Notes: generated by a model from the sequence alone, not told the origin. A stretch of 47,254 nucleotides of DNA from UBA1413 sp964567485 (GCA_964567485.1 CAZMMX010000021.1:1-47254), one strand, 5' to 3'. Numbered from the stretch's first letter, positions 31,470-40,860 are shown. Program-made: numbers and translations.

Positions 31470-33815
31470 ATGAAAAAAGTTTACGTTCTCTTTATGATTT
31501 TTCTCCTTGCCGGAGCCCTGGCGGCGCAACCGGTATTTAACTGGGGTTTCATTGAAATCAGTCCGAAGAACAACCTGCAGAAGATGACTGTATCGGGGGA
31601 CCGGGCGGTGGTGGCAGGTTTCGGCCGCACTTTTGTCCAGTCGGAAGATAACGGCGCCACCTGGCACGATATCGGCCTTCTATATCCGGAATATAACTTC
31701 ATCGACATGAGTTTCTGCGGAAACACGGGATATCTGGTGTCGAACCGCAACAAAATTGCCGACGGTCTTCCCGATTCCTATTCCCACGGAGTCATCCTGA
31801 CCTCCGGTGATGCGGGGGCCACGTGGACCAACGTGCCGTTGACGGGACTGGGGACGGGTGATGATCCGGCCCTCAATCCCCTGGCGCTCCTCAATTTCGG
31901 TGTGGACTTCCAGTCGGTGGGATGTGCCAACGACAGTGTGGTCGTGGCCTTTGCCCGCTGGATGGAATACGACGCCACGGTGACATCGCGGTACAAAACC
32001 CACAGCGGCATTTTCAAGACCAGCGATAAAGGCGCCACCTGGAAAAACCTGAGCGGCGACCTGGGCAGCATGGTGATCTCGACCATCATCTTCGGCGACA
32101 CCGCCTGCTACATCGCCGGTAACAAAGAACTTTACAAAACCAGCGCCAACAGCGACGTGCTGACCACTATTTTCGCCAACCTGAACAGCTCGGGAAATGG
32201 GTACATCAACGATCTCCACGTCGTCAGCGACAGTGAGTTATACGTGATCACCGTTTCCCACGGGGTCTTTAAGTCCACCGACGGGGGCGCCACCTTTGCG
32301 AAATTCGCCGGCGTCACCGGAGGCAACGACATTTACAAGGTCGACGACAATACACTGTTTATGGCTGCCGGATCGGGAAAATCGAAGTTTTCGAACGATG
32401 GCGGGGCTACCTGGAGCGATGCCGGGTTGTCCACTACCACGCTCTGGGAAGTAGGAGGCATCTTCAACGACTCCCTGGTGGTGCTGGCCAAATCTGACAT
32501 TCTGAAGATCAGTCTGGCCGATCTGAATGCCGGCACCATGACGTGGGTGAGCCAGACGGTGAGTCCCGATAACAACATCCACAAGATGGAGGTTTTTGAT
32601 GCCAGCCATGCCCTGCTGATCGGACTGGGGCAGACGTTACTGAGCACGGCCGACAAGGGGGTGACCTGGACGGCACTCACGGTGCCCGAAACGGAATTTT
32701 CCCATGACCTGCTCGATTTCAACGGCCTCCGGAATATCGGGGATACCGCCGTGGCCTGCATGAACCGCTTTCCCCTGGCCGACTATCCCTCGACATCAGA
32801 CAAAACCGACATCTACTACCAGGGGGGCCTCTTTATGACCACCGATAACTGGACGACCTGGAGCGACCTCGACGCCGCCCTGATCGGAAAAGAGGAGGGC
32901 GACGATCCCTCCCGGAATCCCCAGCTCGCCGTGTGCAACGGCCTCAACACCTCGGTAATTGAGTATTTGGGCAACGGCGTCATCCTCCTCTGGGCCCGTT
33001 GGTATGACTATTCCGCAGCCGAAAGGACGGAACACAACCGCGTTTTCCGTTCCACCGACAAAGGCAAAAAGTGGAGCGTCGTCTCCGATGACTTCGGAAG
33101 TACGTTTATCCAGGATATCAAATTCCGGGGAAATACAGGTTATTTCGGCGGAAACAAAATCTTGCAGAAATCGACCGATGGCGGCGTCACCTTTACCGAT
33201 ATCTACCCGGATTTTAAAACTGCCGTGGGTGCCGACCATTTCATCAACACGATCACCCTGGGTGAAGGAGATGAGATTTTCATCACCAGCACCTCGGGAG
33301 TGGTGCATTCCCCCGACGGAGGTGCCACCTGGGCCAAAGTGGCGGGAGTCACAGGAGGCAACGACTTCTGGCGCTTTGACAATGACTCCTGGTTAGTCAT
33401 GGGCACCACCTCCAAATCCCTCTTCACGAATGACGGTGGCGCCACCACATGGGTGAATGCCAGTGCCGGCGCCACCATCTATGAAATCGGGGGTGCCTGG
33501 AACGAATATATCTACGCCCTGGGACAGGGCAAGGTGTACCGCACCGCCCTCGAAGGCCTCCAGACCCGCGTGGAGCAGCTTCCCCGGGGAAATGAGCTTT
33601 CGGTGGCCTATGGCCTGTCAGCCGTGGAACTCTACTCACCGGAAAAGCCCATCGACCGCTGTAGGGTTTACTCGGTCACCGGACGCCTGGTGAGCGACAC
33701 GCAACCCGCCACAAACCGGACCCGTCTGTCCTATGGAGAGTTCGTTCCGGGAGTTTACATCGCCCGCACCATGGCTGGCGGCAAGCTGTTCGTCAATAAG
33801 ATCGTGATGCCGTAA
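31470..33815 (+). CDS. Secreted double beta-propeller (BNR/YCF48-like) protein with T9SS sorting tail
   Basis: A 781-residue secreted protein: signal peptide MKKVYVLFMIFLLAGALAAQ, then a region with about eleven BNR/Asp-box type repeats (S-x-D-x-G-x-T-W), and a C-terminal sorting domain of type A for the type IX secretion system (VYSVTGRLV, FVPGVYIARTMAGGKLFVNKIVMP). The propeller region is an internal duplication: residues 25-358 and 359-695 align, for example SPKNNLQKM with SPDNNIHKM and FAGVTGGNDIYKV with VAGVTGGNDFWRF. It should be exported to the cell surface. It is 30 nt upstream of the TonB receptor gene and probably co-transcribed. Confidence 0.85.
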   Translation: MKKVYVLFMIFLLAGALAAQPVFNWGFIEISPKNNLQKMTVSGDRAVVAGFGRTFVQSEDNGATWHDIGLLYPEYNFIDMSFCGNTGYLVSNRNKIADGLPDSYSHGVILTSGDAGATWTNVPLTGLGTGDDPALNPLALLNFGVDFQSVGCANDSVVVAFARWMEYDATVTSRYKTHSGIFKTSDKGATWKNLSGDLGSMVISTIIFGDTACYIAGNKELYKTSANSDVLTTIFANLNSSGNGYINDLHVVSDSELYVITVSHGVFKSTDGGATFAKFAGVTGGNDIYKVDDNTLFMAAGSGKSKFSNDGGATWSDAGLSTTTLWEVGGIFNDSLVVLAKSDILKISLADLNAGTMTWVSQTVSPDNNIHKMEVFDASHALLIGLGQTLLSTADKGVTWTALTVPETEFSHDLLDFNGLRNIGDTAVACMNRFPLADYPSTSDKTDIYYQGGLFMTTDNWTTWSDLDAALIGKEEGDDPSRNPQLAVCNGLNTSVIEYLGNGVILLWARWYDYSAAERTEHNRVFRSTDKGKKWSVVSDDFGSTFIQDIKFRGNTGYFGGNKILQKSTDGGVTFTDIYPDFKTAVGADHFINTITLGEGDEIFITSTSGVVHSPDGGATWAKVAGVTGGNDFWRFDNDSWLVMGTTSKSLFTNDGGATTWVNASAGATIYEIGGAWNEYIYALGQGKVYRTALEGLQTRVEQLPRGNELSVAYGLSAVELYSPEKPIDRCRVYSVTGRLVSDTQPATNRTRLSYGEFVPGVYIARTMAGGKLFVNKIVMP

Positions 33816-33844
33816 TTTTTTACTGTCAGACTCAGAGGTACGCA

Positions 33845-36709
33845 ATGGTTAAAAACCTGGCCATCCTGGGATTAATAGTATGTTTCTGCACAGGAGCGCT
33901 GGGGCCTGCTGCGGCCCAGGAGCGGTATGTGGTGAGCGGAAAGATCACCGATGCAGGCACGGGGGAGGCGGTGTTGTATGCCAATGTGGTATTGCAGCCC
34001 CTGATGCTGGGGAGTTCCACCAACGAGAAGGGGGAGTATCTGTTGCGTGGGGTGCCGGCGGGGAGTTACCGCCTGGTGGTCACCTACATCGGGTACGAAG
34101 AGTATTCGGCAGAGATCGCCATCACCGGCCATCTGGTCCGGAACATCGCCCTGAGGCAGCAGTCGCTGGGTCTCGATGAGGTGGTCGTCACCGCCGAGAA
34201 TTCCAAGGGGGGTACCACGTCGTCGAAGATCCGCAGTGAGGCCATCAGCCATGTGCAGGCTTCCAGTCTGCGCGATGTCTTGCAGCTGATCCCCGGCAAC
34301 CTCAGTGAGAATCCCAACCTGAGCACTCCCTCGCGGATTGCCCTTCGTGAGGTGGGCACCAACAGCACCAGTGCCCTGGGTACCGCGGTCATCATCGACG
34401 GCATTCCCATGTCGAACGACGGCAATATGCAGCAGAGCATCAGCACTACCAATGCCATGGCATCGGTGGCCGGCACGGGAGTCGACATGCGCTCCATTTC
34501 TGTCGACAACATCGAGTCCATCACCGTTGATGTGGGCATTCCCTCTGCGGAATATGGCAACCTCACCTCGGGGGCTGTCCACATCAAAACCAAGGCTGGG
34601 GGCTCTCCTTACAGCGTTAAGGTCAAGGCCGATCCCCGCACCAAACAGGGTTTTTTCAGCAAGGGATATCTGCTCCCCGGTGACCGGGGGGTGCTCAACG
34701 TCGACGGTGACTACACGCGCTCCTACGGCCATATCGTGCGGCGCACCAGCCTCTTTAACCGGGCCAACGGATCCCTGAAATATAGCCAGACTTTCTTCAG
34801 GGAGCGATCGCCGCTGACCCTCGAGGCCAAAGGTTCTTATTGGAGTACCCTCGATGGCGACAAGTGGGACCCCGACATGCTGCTCCTCGAGGAGAACTAC
34901 TCACGCGACCAGAACCTGGGTGGTGCCCTCTCCCTGTCGTGGTCCCTCAACAAACCATGGGTGTCGAACCTCTCCTTCGACGCGGGATTTTCGCGCACCT
35001 GGCAGAAGGGATTTGAGAAACAGTGGGCGGGGAGCTCCTCGGGGGCCACTTTCTTTGCCACCTCGACCACCGACGGGGAGTTCCCGGTCAACTATGCCCC
35101 CTCGGCCTACTATTCCGAGGTGACCTACGACGGAAGACCCTATAATCTCTACCTCAAGCTGAAGGCCACGGCCTACCGGAAAACGGGAGCTGTCACCCAC
35201 AACCTTTTGGTGGGAACGGAACTCACCAGCTCGGGGAATAACGGCGAGGGACGGGTTTTTAATCCGGAACGTCCCCCCGTGGGTCTGGGCACCCGTCCGC
35301 GCCCCTTCACCGACATTCCCGCGCTCAAGCAGTTCTCGCTCTTCGCCGAAGACAAGATGAGCATCGCCCTGTGGAGCACCCACCTCGATGTGATGGCCGG
35401 CATACGCATGGACAACATCCAGCCGCGCGGACTTTTCAACACGGCCGGAAACATCAGTATCGACCCGCGCATCAACATCCGCTACCAGCTGCTCCACGAC
35501 AAAAACAACAGCTTCTTCAAGGACCTGAGCCTTCGGGCGGGCTTTGGCCTGACCACCAAGGCCCCCACGCTCACCCACCTCTATCCCGACAAGGATTATA
35601 ACGACATCGTGAGTTTTAATTACTATCCCGAGTTGATCGTGGTCACCACCAGCGTGGTGGAGGACACCCGGAATCCCGGGCTGAAGCCTGCCCACAGCAC
35701 CAAGAAGGAGGTGGGCCTCGACTTTTCGGCCGGAGGGGTGCAGGGCCGGGTGACCCTCTTCTCCGAGAAACACGAGGGGGGCTTTGTCTCCGACAATATC
35801 CTCTATCCCCAGTTTTTCAGGGATTACGATGTGCTGGAGGCGGGGTACCAACCTTATTATGTGCCCGGAACAGGGGTCCTCTACCATGACCAAATCACGG
35901 AAGAGCCCATTCCTCTGGGCTACGAGGAGGATGTGCGTTTTGCCGGCACCTCCCGCACGATGAACGGCAGCGTACGCATCAAGGAGGGGATCGAATACTC
36001 CCTCGACCTGGGAAAGATAGAACCCCTGCGTACTTCCGTCAACATCACGGGGGCCTGGTTCCGCACGGAATCCTACAACATCGACGCTCCCTACTGGGAA
36101 AGGGTTAACTACACCGTTTTCGAAGAGGGCGTCAGCAAGCAGGAGTCTTATGCCGTGAAATTCGCCGACCAGTATGGCTATGGCACCGTCGACGAACGCC
36201 TCAATACCAATGTGGGCCTCAACACCCATATCCCCGAGCTGAAGATGATCATCACCCTGACGACCCAGGTGGTGTGGTTCGAGAAAAACCATCGGGAGAT
36301 ATACCCCTGGAAGGGCAACCTGTATACCCTGAGCGGACTGCGGGAGTACCTGGGACTTCCCGGACTGTTCAGCACCGAGAAGGAAGGGGACCTCTATTAC
36401 TATCTGCCGGTGAGCAGCAAGGGATACGATGATGTCGAGCATCCCCTGACCGTAGGGAGTTTCAGCGATCCTCTGACGCAACTGGGGGTGAAGAAGCTGA
36501 TCGCCACCTGGTTCCCGGAACGGGTGATGCCGCCTCTGGTGCTATGCAATATCAAGGTCAGCAAGGACATCGCCAACAGGTTCCGGCTTTCCTTCTATGC
36601 CAACAATTTTCTGAACATCAGACCGCTGCACCTCGACAAGCGAAGTGGCCGCTATGACCGGAGGAACGAAAAACCCTTCTTCGGAGCCGACCTGACCATG
36701 AACTTTTAA
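33845..36709 (+). CDS. TonB-dependent outer membrane receptor with carboxypeptidase-like N-terminal domain
   Basis: A 954-residue receptor. After the signal peptide (cleavage after PAAA, near residue 25) comes a CarboxypepD_reg-like domain (28-112: VVSGKITDAGTGEAVLYANVVL, GEYLLRGVPAGSYRLVVTYIGY). A plug domain follows (about 115-245: LDEVVVTAENSK, SLRDVLQLIPGNLSE, VIIDGIPM, SVDNIESITVDVGIPSAEYGNLTSGAV), then a 22-strand barrel ending in the C-terminal aromatic MNF. No SusD-type gene is adjacent, so this is not a standard glycan SusCD pair; the partner is the DUF4876 lipoprotein downstream. The substrate is unknown. Confidence 0.9.
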   Translation: MVKNLAILGLIVCFCTGALGPAAAQERYVVSGKITDAGTGEAVLYANVVLQPLMLGSSTNEKGEYLLRGVPAGSYRLVVTYIGYEEYSAEIAITGHLVRNIALRQQSLGLDEVVVTAENSKGGTTSSKIRSEAISHVQASSLRDVLQLIPGNLSENPNLSTPSRIALREVGTNSTSALGTAVIIDGIPMSNDGNMQQSISTTNAMASVAGTGVDMRSISVDNIESITVDVGIPSAEYGNLTSGAVHIKTKAGGSPYSVKVKADPRTKQGFFSKGYLLPGDRGVLNVDGDYTRSYGHIVRRTSLFNRANGSLKYSQTFFRERSPLTLEAKGSYWSTLDGDKWDPDMLLLEENYSRDQNLGGALSLSWSLNKPWVSNLSFDAGFSRTWQKGFEKQWAGSSSGATFFATSTTDGEFPVNYAPSAYYSEVTYDGRPYNLYLKLKATAYRKTGAVTHNLLVGTELTSSGNNGEGRVFNPERPPVGLGTRPRPFTDIPALKQFSLFAEDKMSIALWSTHLDVMAGIRMDNIQPRGLFNTAGNISIDPRINIRYQLLHDKNNSFFKDLSLRAGFGLTTKAPTLTHLYPDKDYNDIVSFNYYPELIVVTTSVVEDTRNPGLKPAHSTKKEVGLDFSAGGVQGRVTLFSEKHEGGFVSDNILYPQFFRDYDVLEAGYQPYYVPGTGVLYHDQITEEPIPLGYEEDVRFAGTSRTMNGSVRIKEGIEYSLDLGKIEPLRTSVNITGAWFRTESYNIDAPYWERVNYTVFEEGVSKQESYAVKFADQYGYGTVDERLNTNVGLNTHIPELKMIITLTTQVVWFEKNHREIYPWKGNLYTLSGLREYLGLPGLFSTEKEGDLYYYLPVSSKGYDDVEHPLTVGSFSDPLTQLGVKKLIATWFPERVMPPLVLCNIKVSKDIANRFRLSFYANNFLNIRPLHLDKRSGRYDRRNEKPFFGADLTMNF

Positions 36710-36716
36710 GCGGAAT

Positions 36717-36832
36717 CGGGAATGAGGAGCAGTAGTCTGGAATGAGAAGTCTGGGATCGGGAATGATAAGTCAGGAGTCAGGAGCCGCGATTCCGGAGTC
36801 TGGAGGCTGGAGTCGGGAACGAGGAATGAGTA
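36717..36832. repeat. Degenerate GGAGTC/GGAATGAG low-complexity repeats
   Basis: About 115 bp of imperfect short units (GGAATGAG, GGAGTC, CTGGAGTC, TCGGGA) between the receptor and DUF4876 genes. Similar degenerate GGAGTC/GAGTCTTGA text recurs at 40868-40930 between the ABC ATPase and the permease. Such runs are common in the intergenic DNA of Bacteroidota. Confidence 0.6.
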
Positions 36833-36858
36833 AATACTGTGTATGATGGGATAGTGAA

Positions 36859-38142
36859 ATGAGTCTTTATAAAGGAATGTTAGTAAGAACTTTATATATA
36901 AATAATAAAAGGGTGGAAAAGCTGTCCCGGCTGGTGATTGCAGTGCATGTTCTTGTTTTGTTAGTGGCACTGTTGGTAGGCTGTACCGAGTATGAGGTGC
37001 CGCAGACCTACGACATGGAGGTGATGGTGTCCTATCCTGCGGAATTCAGCCAGGGGGGACCGGTCTCCGGGGTGGAGGTCAGGGTGACCAACATCCAGAC
37101 TGGCAGAGATTATCTGGCGGTCACCGGAAGTGACGGCAGAGCACACTTCGAGGTCAGGGGTGGCAACTACAATATTGTGGTCTCCCTTTCCGAAGAGCGG
37201 GAAGTGGTGGTGGAAGGTTATCCGGTTGAGAAGACAGTGCTCTTCAATGGGGCTCTGCCCGGACAACTGGTCACTGCTTCCGGGGGAAGCTTCAGCCTGG
37301 TGCTGGGCTATTCCGTGGAGAGTGAAGGGTTCATCATCAAGGAGCTTTACACCTCGGGGTGCAAGACTCCGGAAGGGAAGAGCTACCAAGCTGACAAGTT
37401 CGTGGAGATCTATAACAATACCGACCGGGTGCTCTATGCCGATGGGTTGTGCATCGGGGTGGTCCACAGCACCACCACCTACCAGCCCACGCCCTGGGTG
37501 AATCCCGACGGGAGCCTGATGGACCGCATTCCGCTGTGGAGTTTCGTGGCCATCGTGCCGGGATCGGGAGAAGAACACCCGATTGCTCCGGGGACCTCCT
37601 TTGTGGTGGCCCTGTCGGGTCTCAACCACCGTGACGACCCCAACGGAAACCCCAATTCCATTGACCTGTCGCATGCCGCCTGGGAGCTCTATGTTGAGGA
37701 TGGCATGTATGTCGACGTGCCGGCGGTGCCCAATATCCTGATGCAGCGCATCACCGCGGGAACGGCCATGATTTTCGACGTGCGCGGACAGGTGACCATT
37801 CTCTTTCGGCTGCCTCCCGGAGAGCTCCAGTCGATCTTTACCGATCCCGACAATTTCATGGTGCAGCCCGGAGGGACCTTCAACTGCTTCATGGTGCCCT
37901 GGGGATGGGTGGTCGACGGGGTCGAGAATCCCCGTCTCGACGACCGCGGGGTCTATAAGCGGCTTCCCGATATGATCGACGTCGGTTATATCCAGCACCG
38001 CGGATCGCAGGAAAAAGTGGCCATCCGCCGCAAAGTGCTGAAGGTGGTCGAGGGCCGCACCATATATAAAGATACCAATAACTCGACGGAAGACTTTTTG
38101 ACCAATGTGCTTCCCGAGCCCGGAGTGATACAAAAGCAATGA
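36859..38142 (+). CDS. DUF4876 outer membrane lipoprotein, partner of the TonB receptor
   Basis: A 427-residue lipoprotein (lipobox LLVGC, Cys42 counting from the first ATG). After the anchor comes a carboxypeptidase-regulatory-like or Ig-like beta domain (about 55-130: VSGVEVRVTNIQTGRDY, SDGRAHFEVRGGNYNIVV), then a domain with FIIKELYTSG, KFVEIYNNTDRVLYADGLCIG that recalls lamin-tail folds and matches what I know of DUF4876. A GTG at 36913 gives a shorter and more normal signal (EKLSRLVIAVHVLVLLVALLVGC), so the start is uncertain. A low-complexity spacer separates it from the receptor. A role as surface binding protein of the receptor is inference. Confidence 0.82.
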   Translation: MSLYKGMLVRTLYINNKRVEKLSRLVIAVHVLVLLVALLVGCTEYEVPQTYDMEVMVSYPAEFSQGGPVSGVEVRVTNIQTGRDYLAVTGSDGRAHFEVRGGNYNIVVSLSEEREVVVEGYPVEKTVLFNGALPGQLVTASGGSFSLVLGYSVESEGFIIKELYTSGCKTPEGKSYQADKFVEIYNNTDRVLYADGLCIGVVHSTTTYQPTPWVNPDGSLMDRIPLWSFVAIVPGSGEEHPIAPGTSFVVALSGLNHRDDPNGNPNSIDLSHAAWELYVEDGMYVDVPAVPNILMQRITAGTAMIFDVRGQVTILFRLPPGELQSIFTDPDNFMVQPGGTFNCFMVPWGWVVDGVENPRLDDRGVYKRLPDMIDVGYIQHRGSQEKVAIRRKVLKVVEGRTIYKDTNNSTEDFLTNVLPEPGVIQKQ

Positions 38143-38177
38143 AATAAGGAATGACCAATATTGAATAATCAATATCC

Positions 38178-39824
38178 GTGAGGATGGGAAGGAGGAAAAC
38201 CATACTATTCATAATGTTGTGCTGGGCGCTCATTTCCGGGGCAGGGCAGACAGGGGCCCAGGACCCGGGGGATATGGCGTATGTGCCGGGTTCCCGGGGT
38301 CAGAGAGACACGGTGATGCAGGAGGCAGATCAAGCGCCGCTTACTTCGTGCACGTCGGTCTCCACCGGGAAGATCATGGAGCAGCGGTGTCCCTGGTCGG
38401 AATCGGCGAATGCCGCGGCGTTGCTATGTCTCGACTGTCGTGACCGGGTGGCCAGTGCCTGGATGGGCTACAGCCATGCTTCGGGCGACTACCGCCTCTT
38501 CCAGGAGGCCGAAGAGACCGGCCGCTATGGTTTTTACACCCACGGATGGTCGGCGGTGGGACTGTGGCGTTTTTACGGCAATTTCAGCTATTATAACGAA
38601 GCCAGTGGGGGCACCCGCTGGGTCAGCGTCATCGAGCCTTACAATGGCAATCCCTATACGGTGGGGGACTCCATCGGCGGCGACTACAGCCGTGAGTATT
38701 TCCAGATGGAAGGAAAGGCTGCCGTTCCCCTCTGGAAAAGCCTGGACTTCGGCATCGACGTGAAATACAAGGCTGGCGTGGGCACCAAGCGCAAGGACCC
38801 CCGGCCCGAGAATACCATCACCGCCTTTGACATTTCTCCGGCCCTGATTTGGAACTCGGGACGGTGGAAATGGGGAGGCCATTTCCGCTATGGCACGGGA
38901 AAGGAAGACATTGAGTTCACCTCGGTGACGGGCAATAAGTTCGATCTCTTCTACTTCCGGGGATTGGGAGCTTATTCCACCACCATGGACGATGACGGCC
39001 GCTATACCGAATCGGAAATCCTGGGCGGTGGTCTTCAGGGCGGCTATAGCGGGCGGCTGTTCAGCAACCTCACCTCCGTCGATTTCGGTCGGCAGACCAC
39101 GGGGATTAAGCGGGGGAGCACCTATCCCCTCCAGGTGGTCTTTCTCGATCACACCACCGTGGAGGCCTCCTCTGTCTTTCTTTTCCTTCCGGAAGAGAAA
39201 GACATCCGTCGTCTGAAGCTGTGGATGTCGCAGGGGAAGAGCTATGGCGAGGAACCGGTGGTGGAGCCCCGGCTCGAGGAGATCTCCTGGCAGTGGTCGA
39301 CGGCGGCGAAATACACCCTTTACTGGCATGAATCCCACCTCTGGGGAGGACAGTACGCCTTTTACCGGGTCAAGGACAGCCACCATATCCACTGGGGTGC
39401 CACCCTGTCGGGAGAGTTCCGGGAGGAAACAACGACCTATTATTTCGTGCCGGAATACAACCGCCAGAAAATGGAGGTGGTCACCGTCGATGCCTCCCTC
39501 GAGAAGGGTTTCCTGTCGGGGCGGAATGAGTTGGTGGTGGCCCTCAGGGGCGCCTACCGCACATCACCCTCTCATATTCTGGAAGTCGTGGAAGAGCCCG
39601 TGTTGCGTCGTCAGGTACACCAGGAATTTCTGGAGCATGACTATGACTACCAGACTTCTGACCGCTGGGAAGCGGGGGTGACCGCCCACTACGGCAGGGA
39701 ATTCCGGGGTGGCCGCACTCCTTTCCAGTTTTTCGTGGAAGCCGGGTACCGCAGGGTGAACGCCGACTTCCGGGAAACCGCGACAAGGGAGTTCATCCAC
39801 CTGAATGCCGGCATAAATTTTTAG
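38178..39824 (+). CDS. DUF6850 outer membrane beta-barrel protein
   Basis: A 548-residue protein with a signal peptide (hydrophobic ILFIMLCWALISGAG, cleavage near GAQ) and then alternating aromatic and polar beta strands that end in the barrel-closing INF. Features such as WSAVGLWRFYGNFSYYNE, FDISPALIWNSGRWKWGGHFRYG and FQFFVEAGYRRV match DUF6850-type porin-like barrels that travel with DUF4876 genes. The mature N-terminus carries four cysteines (58, 71, 84 and 87, the last two as CLDC), unusual for an outer membrane barrel. 36 nt separate it from the DUF4876 gene. Confidence 0.8.
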   Translation: MRMGRRKTILFIMLCWALISGAGQTGAQDPGDMAYVPGSRGQRDTVMQEADQAPLTSCTSVSTGKIMEQRCPWSESANAAALLCLDCRDRVASAWMGYSHASGDYRLFQEAEETGRYGFYTHGWSAVGLWRFYGNFSYYNEASGGTRWVSVIEPYNGNPYTVGDSIGGDYSREYFQMEGKAAVPLWKSLDFGIDVKYKAGVGTKRKDPRPENTITAFDISPALIWNSGRWKWGGHFRYGTGKEDIEFTSVTGNKFDLFYFRGLGAYSTTMDDDGRYTESEILGGGLQGGYSGRLFSNLTSVDFGRQTTGIKRGSTYPLQVVFLDHTTVEASSVFLFLPEEKDIRRLKLWMSQGKSYGEEPVVEPRLEEISWQWSTAAKYTLYWHESHLWGGQYAFYRVKDSHHIHWGATLSGEFREETTTYYFVPEYNRQKMEVVTVDASLEKGFLSGRNELVVALRGAYRTSPSHILEVVEEPVLRRQVHQEFLEHDYDYQTSDRWEAGVTAHYGREFRGGRTPFQFFVEAGYRRVNADFRETATREFIHLNAGINF

Positions 39825-39870
39825 TGATGATTAAACAACCGGAGAATTTCCAGTTTGATGCGATTTACGA

Positions 39871-39975
39871 ATGAAATATCCATGCACGATTAAGCACCAA
39901 CCACGATGATTAACCACAGGGTATTACATCTGTTTCGCATGATTACCCAGGATAACAAAATAAATTAAACATATG
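39871..39975 (+). promoter_or_regulatory. Repeated leader element, copy C (upstream of the ABC ATPase)
   Basis: Third copy: ATGAAATATCCATGC starts 102 nt before the ABC ATPase ATG at 39973, followed by TAACCACA, ATCTGTTTC and TTAAACAT. Its inner stem is AATATCC with GGGTATT, different bases from the other copies but still paired, with one G-U. CATCTGTTT (39927-39935) matches AAACATATG (39967-39975), which includes the start codon, with one mismatch. Confidence 0.55.
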
Positions 39976-40860
39976 AATAATGCCATTGAATGTATCAATC
40001 TGACCCATTACTACGGGAAGAAGCTGGTGTATGAAAACCTCAATTTTCATGTTCCTGAGGGGACGATCCTGGGGCTTCTGGGGAAGAACGGGTCGGGGAA
40101 GACCACGACCATCAACATCCTGAACGGCTTCTTGCAGCCCCGCAGCGGGAGGTGTCTCATTTACGGGGAGGACAGCCAGCAGCTGTCGCCAACTAATAAG
40201 GCGCGCATCGGCTTTCTGATCGAGGGGCATATCCAGTATGCCTTTATGGATATCCACCAGATCGAGAAGTTCTATGCCGGGTTTTACCCGAAGTGGAACC
40301 GCGAGCCTTACTGGGAGCTGATGTCGAAGCTTAAGGTGACGCCGCATCAGAAGATCTCAACGATGTCGTGCGGACAGCGGTCGCAGGTGGCCCTGGGGCT
40401 CATCCTGGCGCAGGATCCCGACCTGCTCATCCTCGACGACTTCTCGATGGGCCTCGACCCCGGCTACCGGAGGCTCTTCATTGACTACCTCAGGGAGTAT
40501 GCCAAATCGCGCAATAAGACGATCTTCACCACCTCGCACATCGTGCAGGATATGGAACGGCTCATCGACGACGTGCTCATCATGGACTACAACCGGGTGC
40601 TCACACAGCGTCCCGTGGCCGAGTTCATGCGTGAATTCAAGCAGTTCTGCTTCGAGCTGGAGGACGAAAAGGCCGACATTCCGCGGAACGGACTCATCGC
40701 CAACCTCGAAAGAGTAAAGGACAAGGTGGAACTCTATACCTATGAGACGGAGGATAAGGTCCGTGCTTTCCTGCACGAACAGGGCATCGCCGTCAGGGGA
40801 TTCCGGAGGCAGGAGATGGGCCTCGAGGATGCGTTCATCGGACTTACAGGGAAATACTGA
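39973..40860 (+). CDS. ABC transporter ATP-binding protein
   Basis: A 295-residue ATPase of the ABC-2 export/import type: Walker A GKNGSGKT at 37-44 and Walker B LLILDD at 151-156. It departs from consensus at key points: the signature is MSCGQ instead of LSGGQ (131-135) and the usual catalytic Glu after Walker B is Asp156. The C-terminal 80 residues form an extra domain (FELEDEKADIPRNGL, LEDAFIGLTG). It is the cytoplasmic motor for the permease and DUF4857 protein that follow. Confidence 0.9.
   Translation: MNNAIECINLTHYYGKKLVYENLNFHVPEGTILGLLGKNGSGKTTTINILNGFLQPRSGRCLIYGEDSQQLSPTNKARIGFLIEGHIQYAFMDIHQIEKFYAGFYPKWNREPYWELMSKLKVTPHQKISTMSCGQRSQVALGLILAQDPDLLILDDFSMGLDPGYRRLFIDYLREYAKSRNKTIFTTSHIVQDMERLIDDVLIMDYNRVLTQRPVAEFMREFKQFCFELEDEKADIPRNGLIANLERVKDKVELYTYETEDKVRAFLHEQGIAVRGFRRQEMGLEDAFIGLTGKY

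Noticed and set aside
34901..36481. Minus-strand open frame of 526 codons opposite the TonB receptor
   Set aside because: No domain or start signal; codon mirror of a clear receptor gene.
36542..36970. Minus-strand frame reading repeated PDSS/TPES-like peptides
   Set aside because: It is the translation of the degenerate GGAGTC intergenic repeats joined to antisense receptor sequence.
33845..38142. SusC/SusD glycan-uptake pair
   Set aside because: The lipoprotein after the receptor is of DUF4876 type with no SusD features, and no glycosidase is present.
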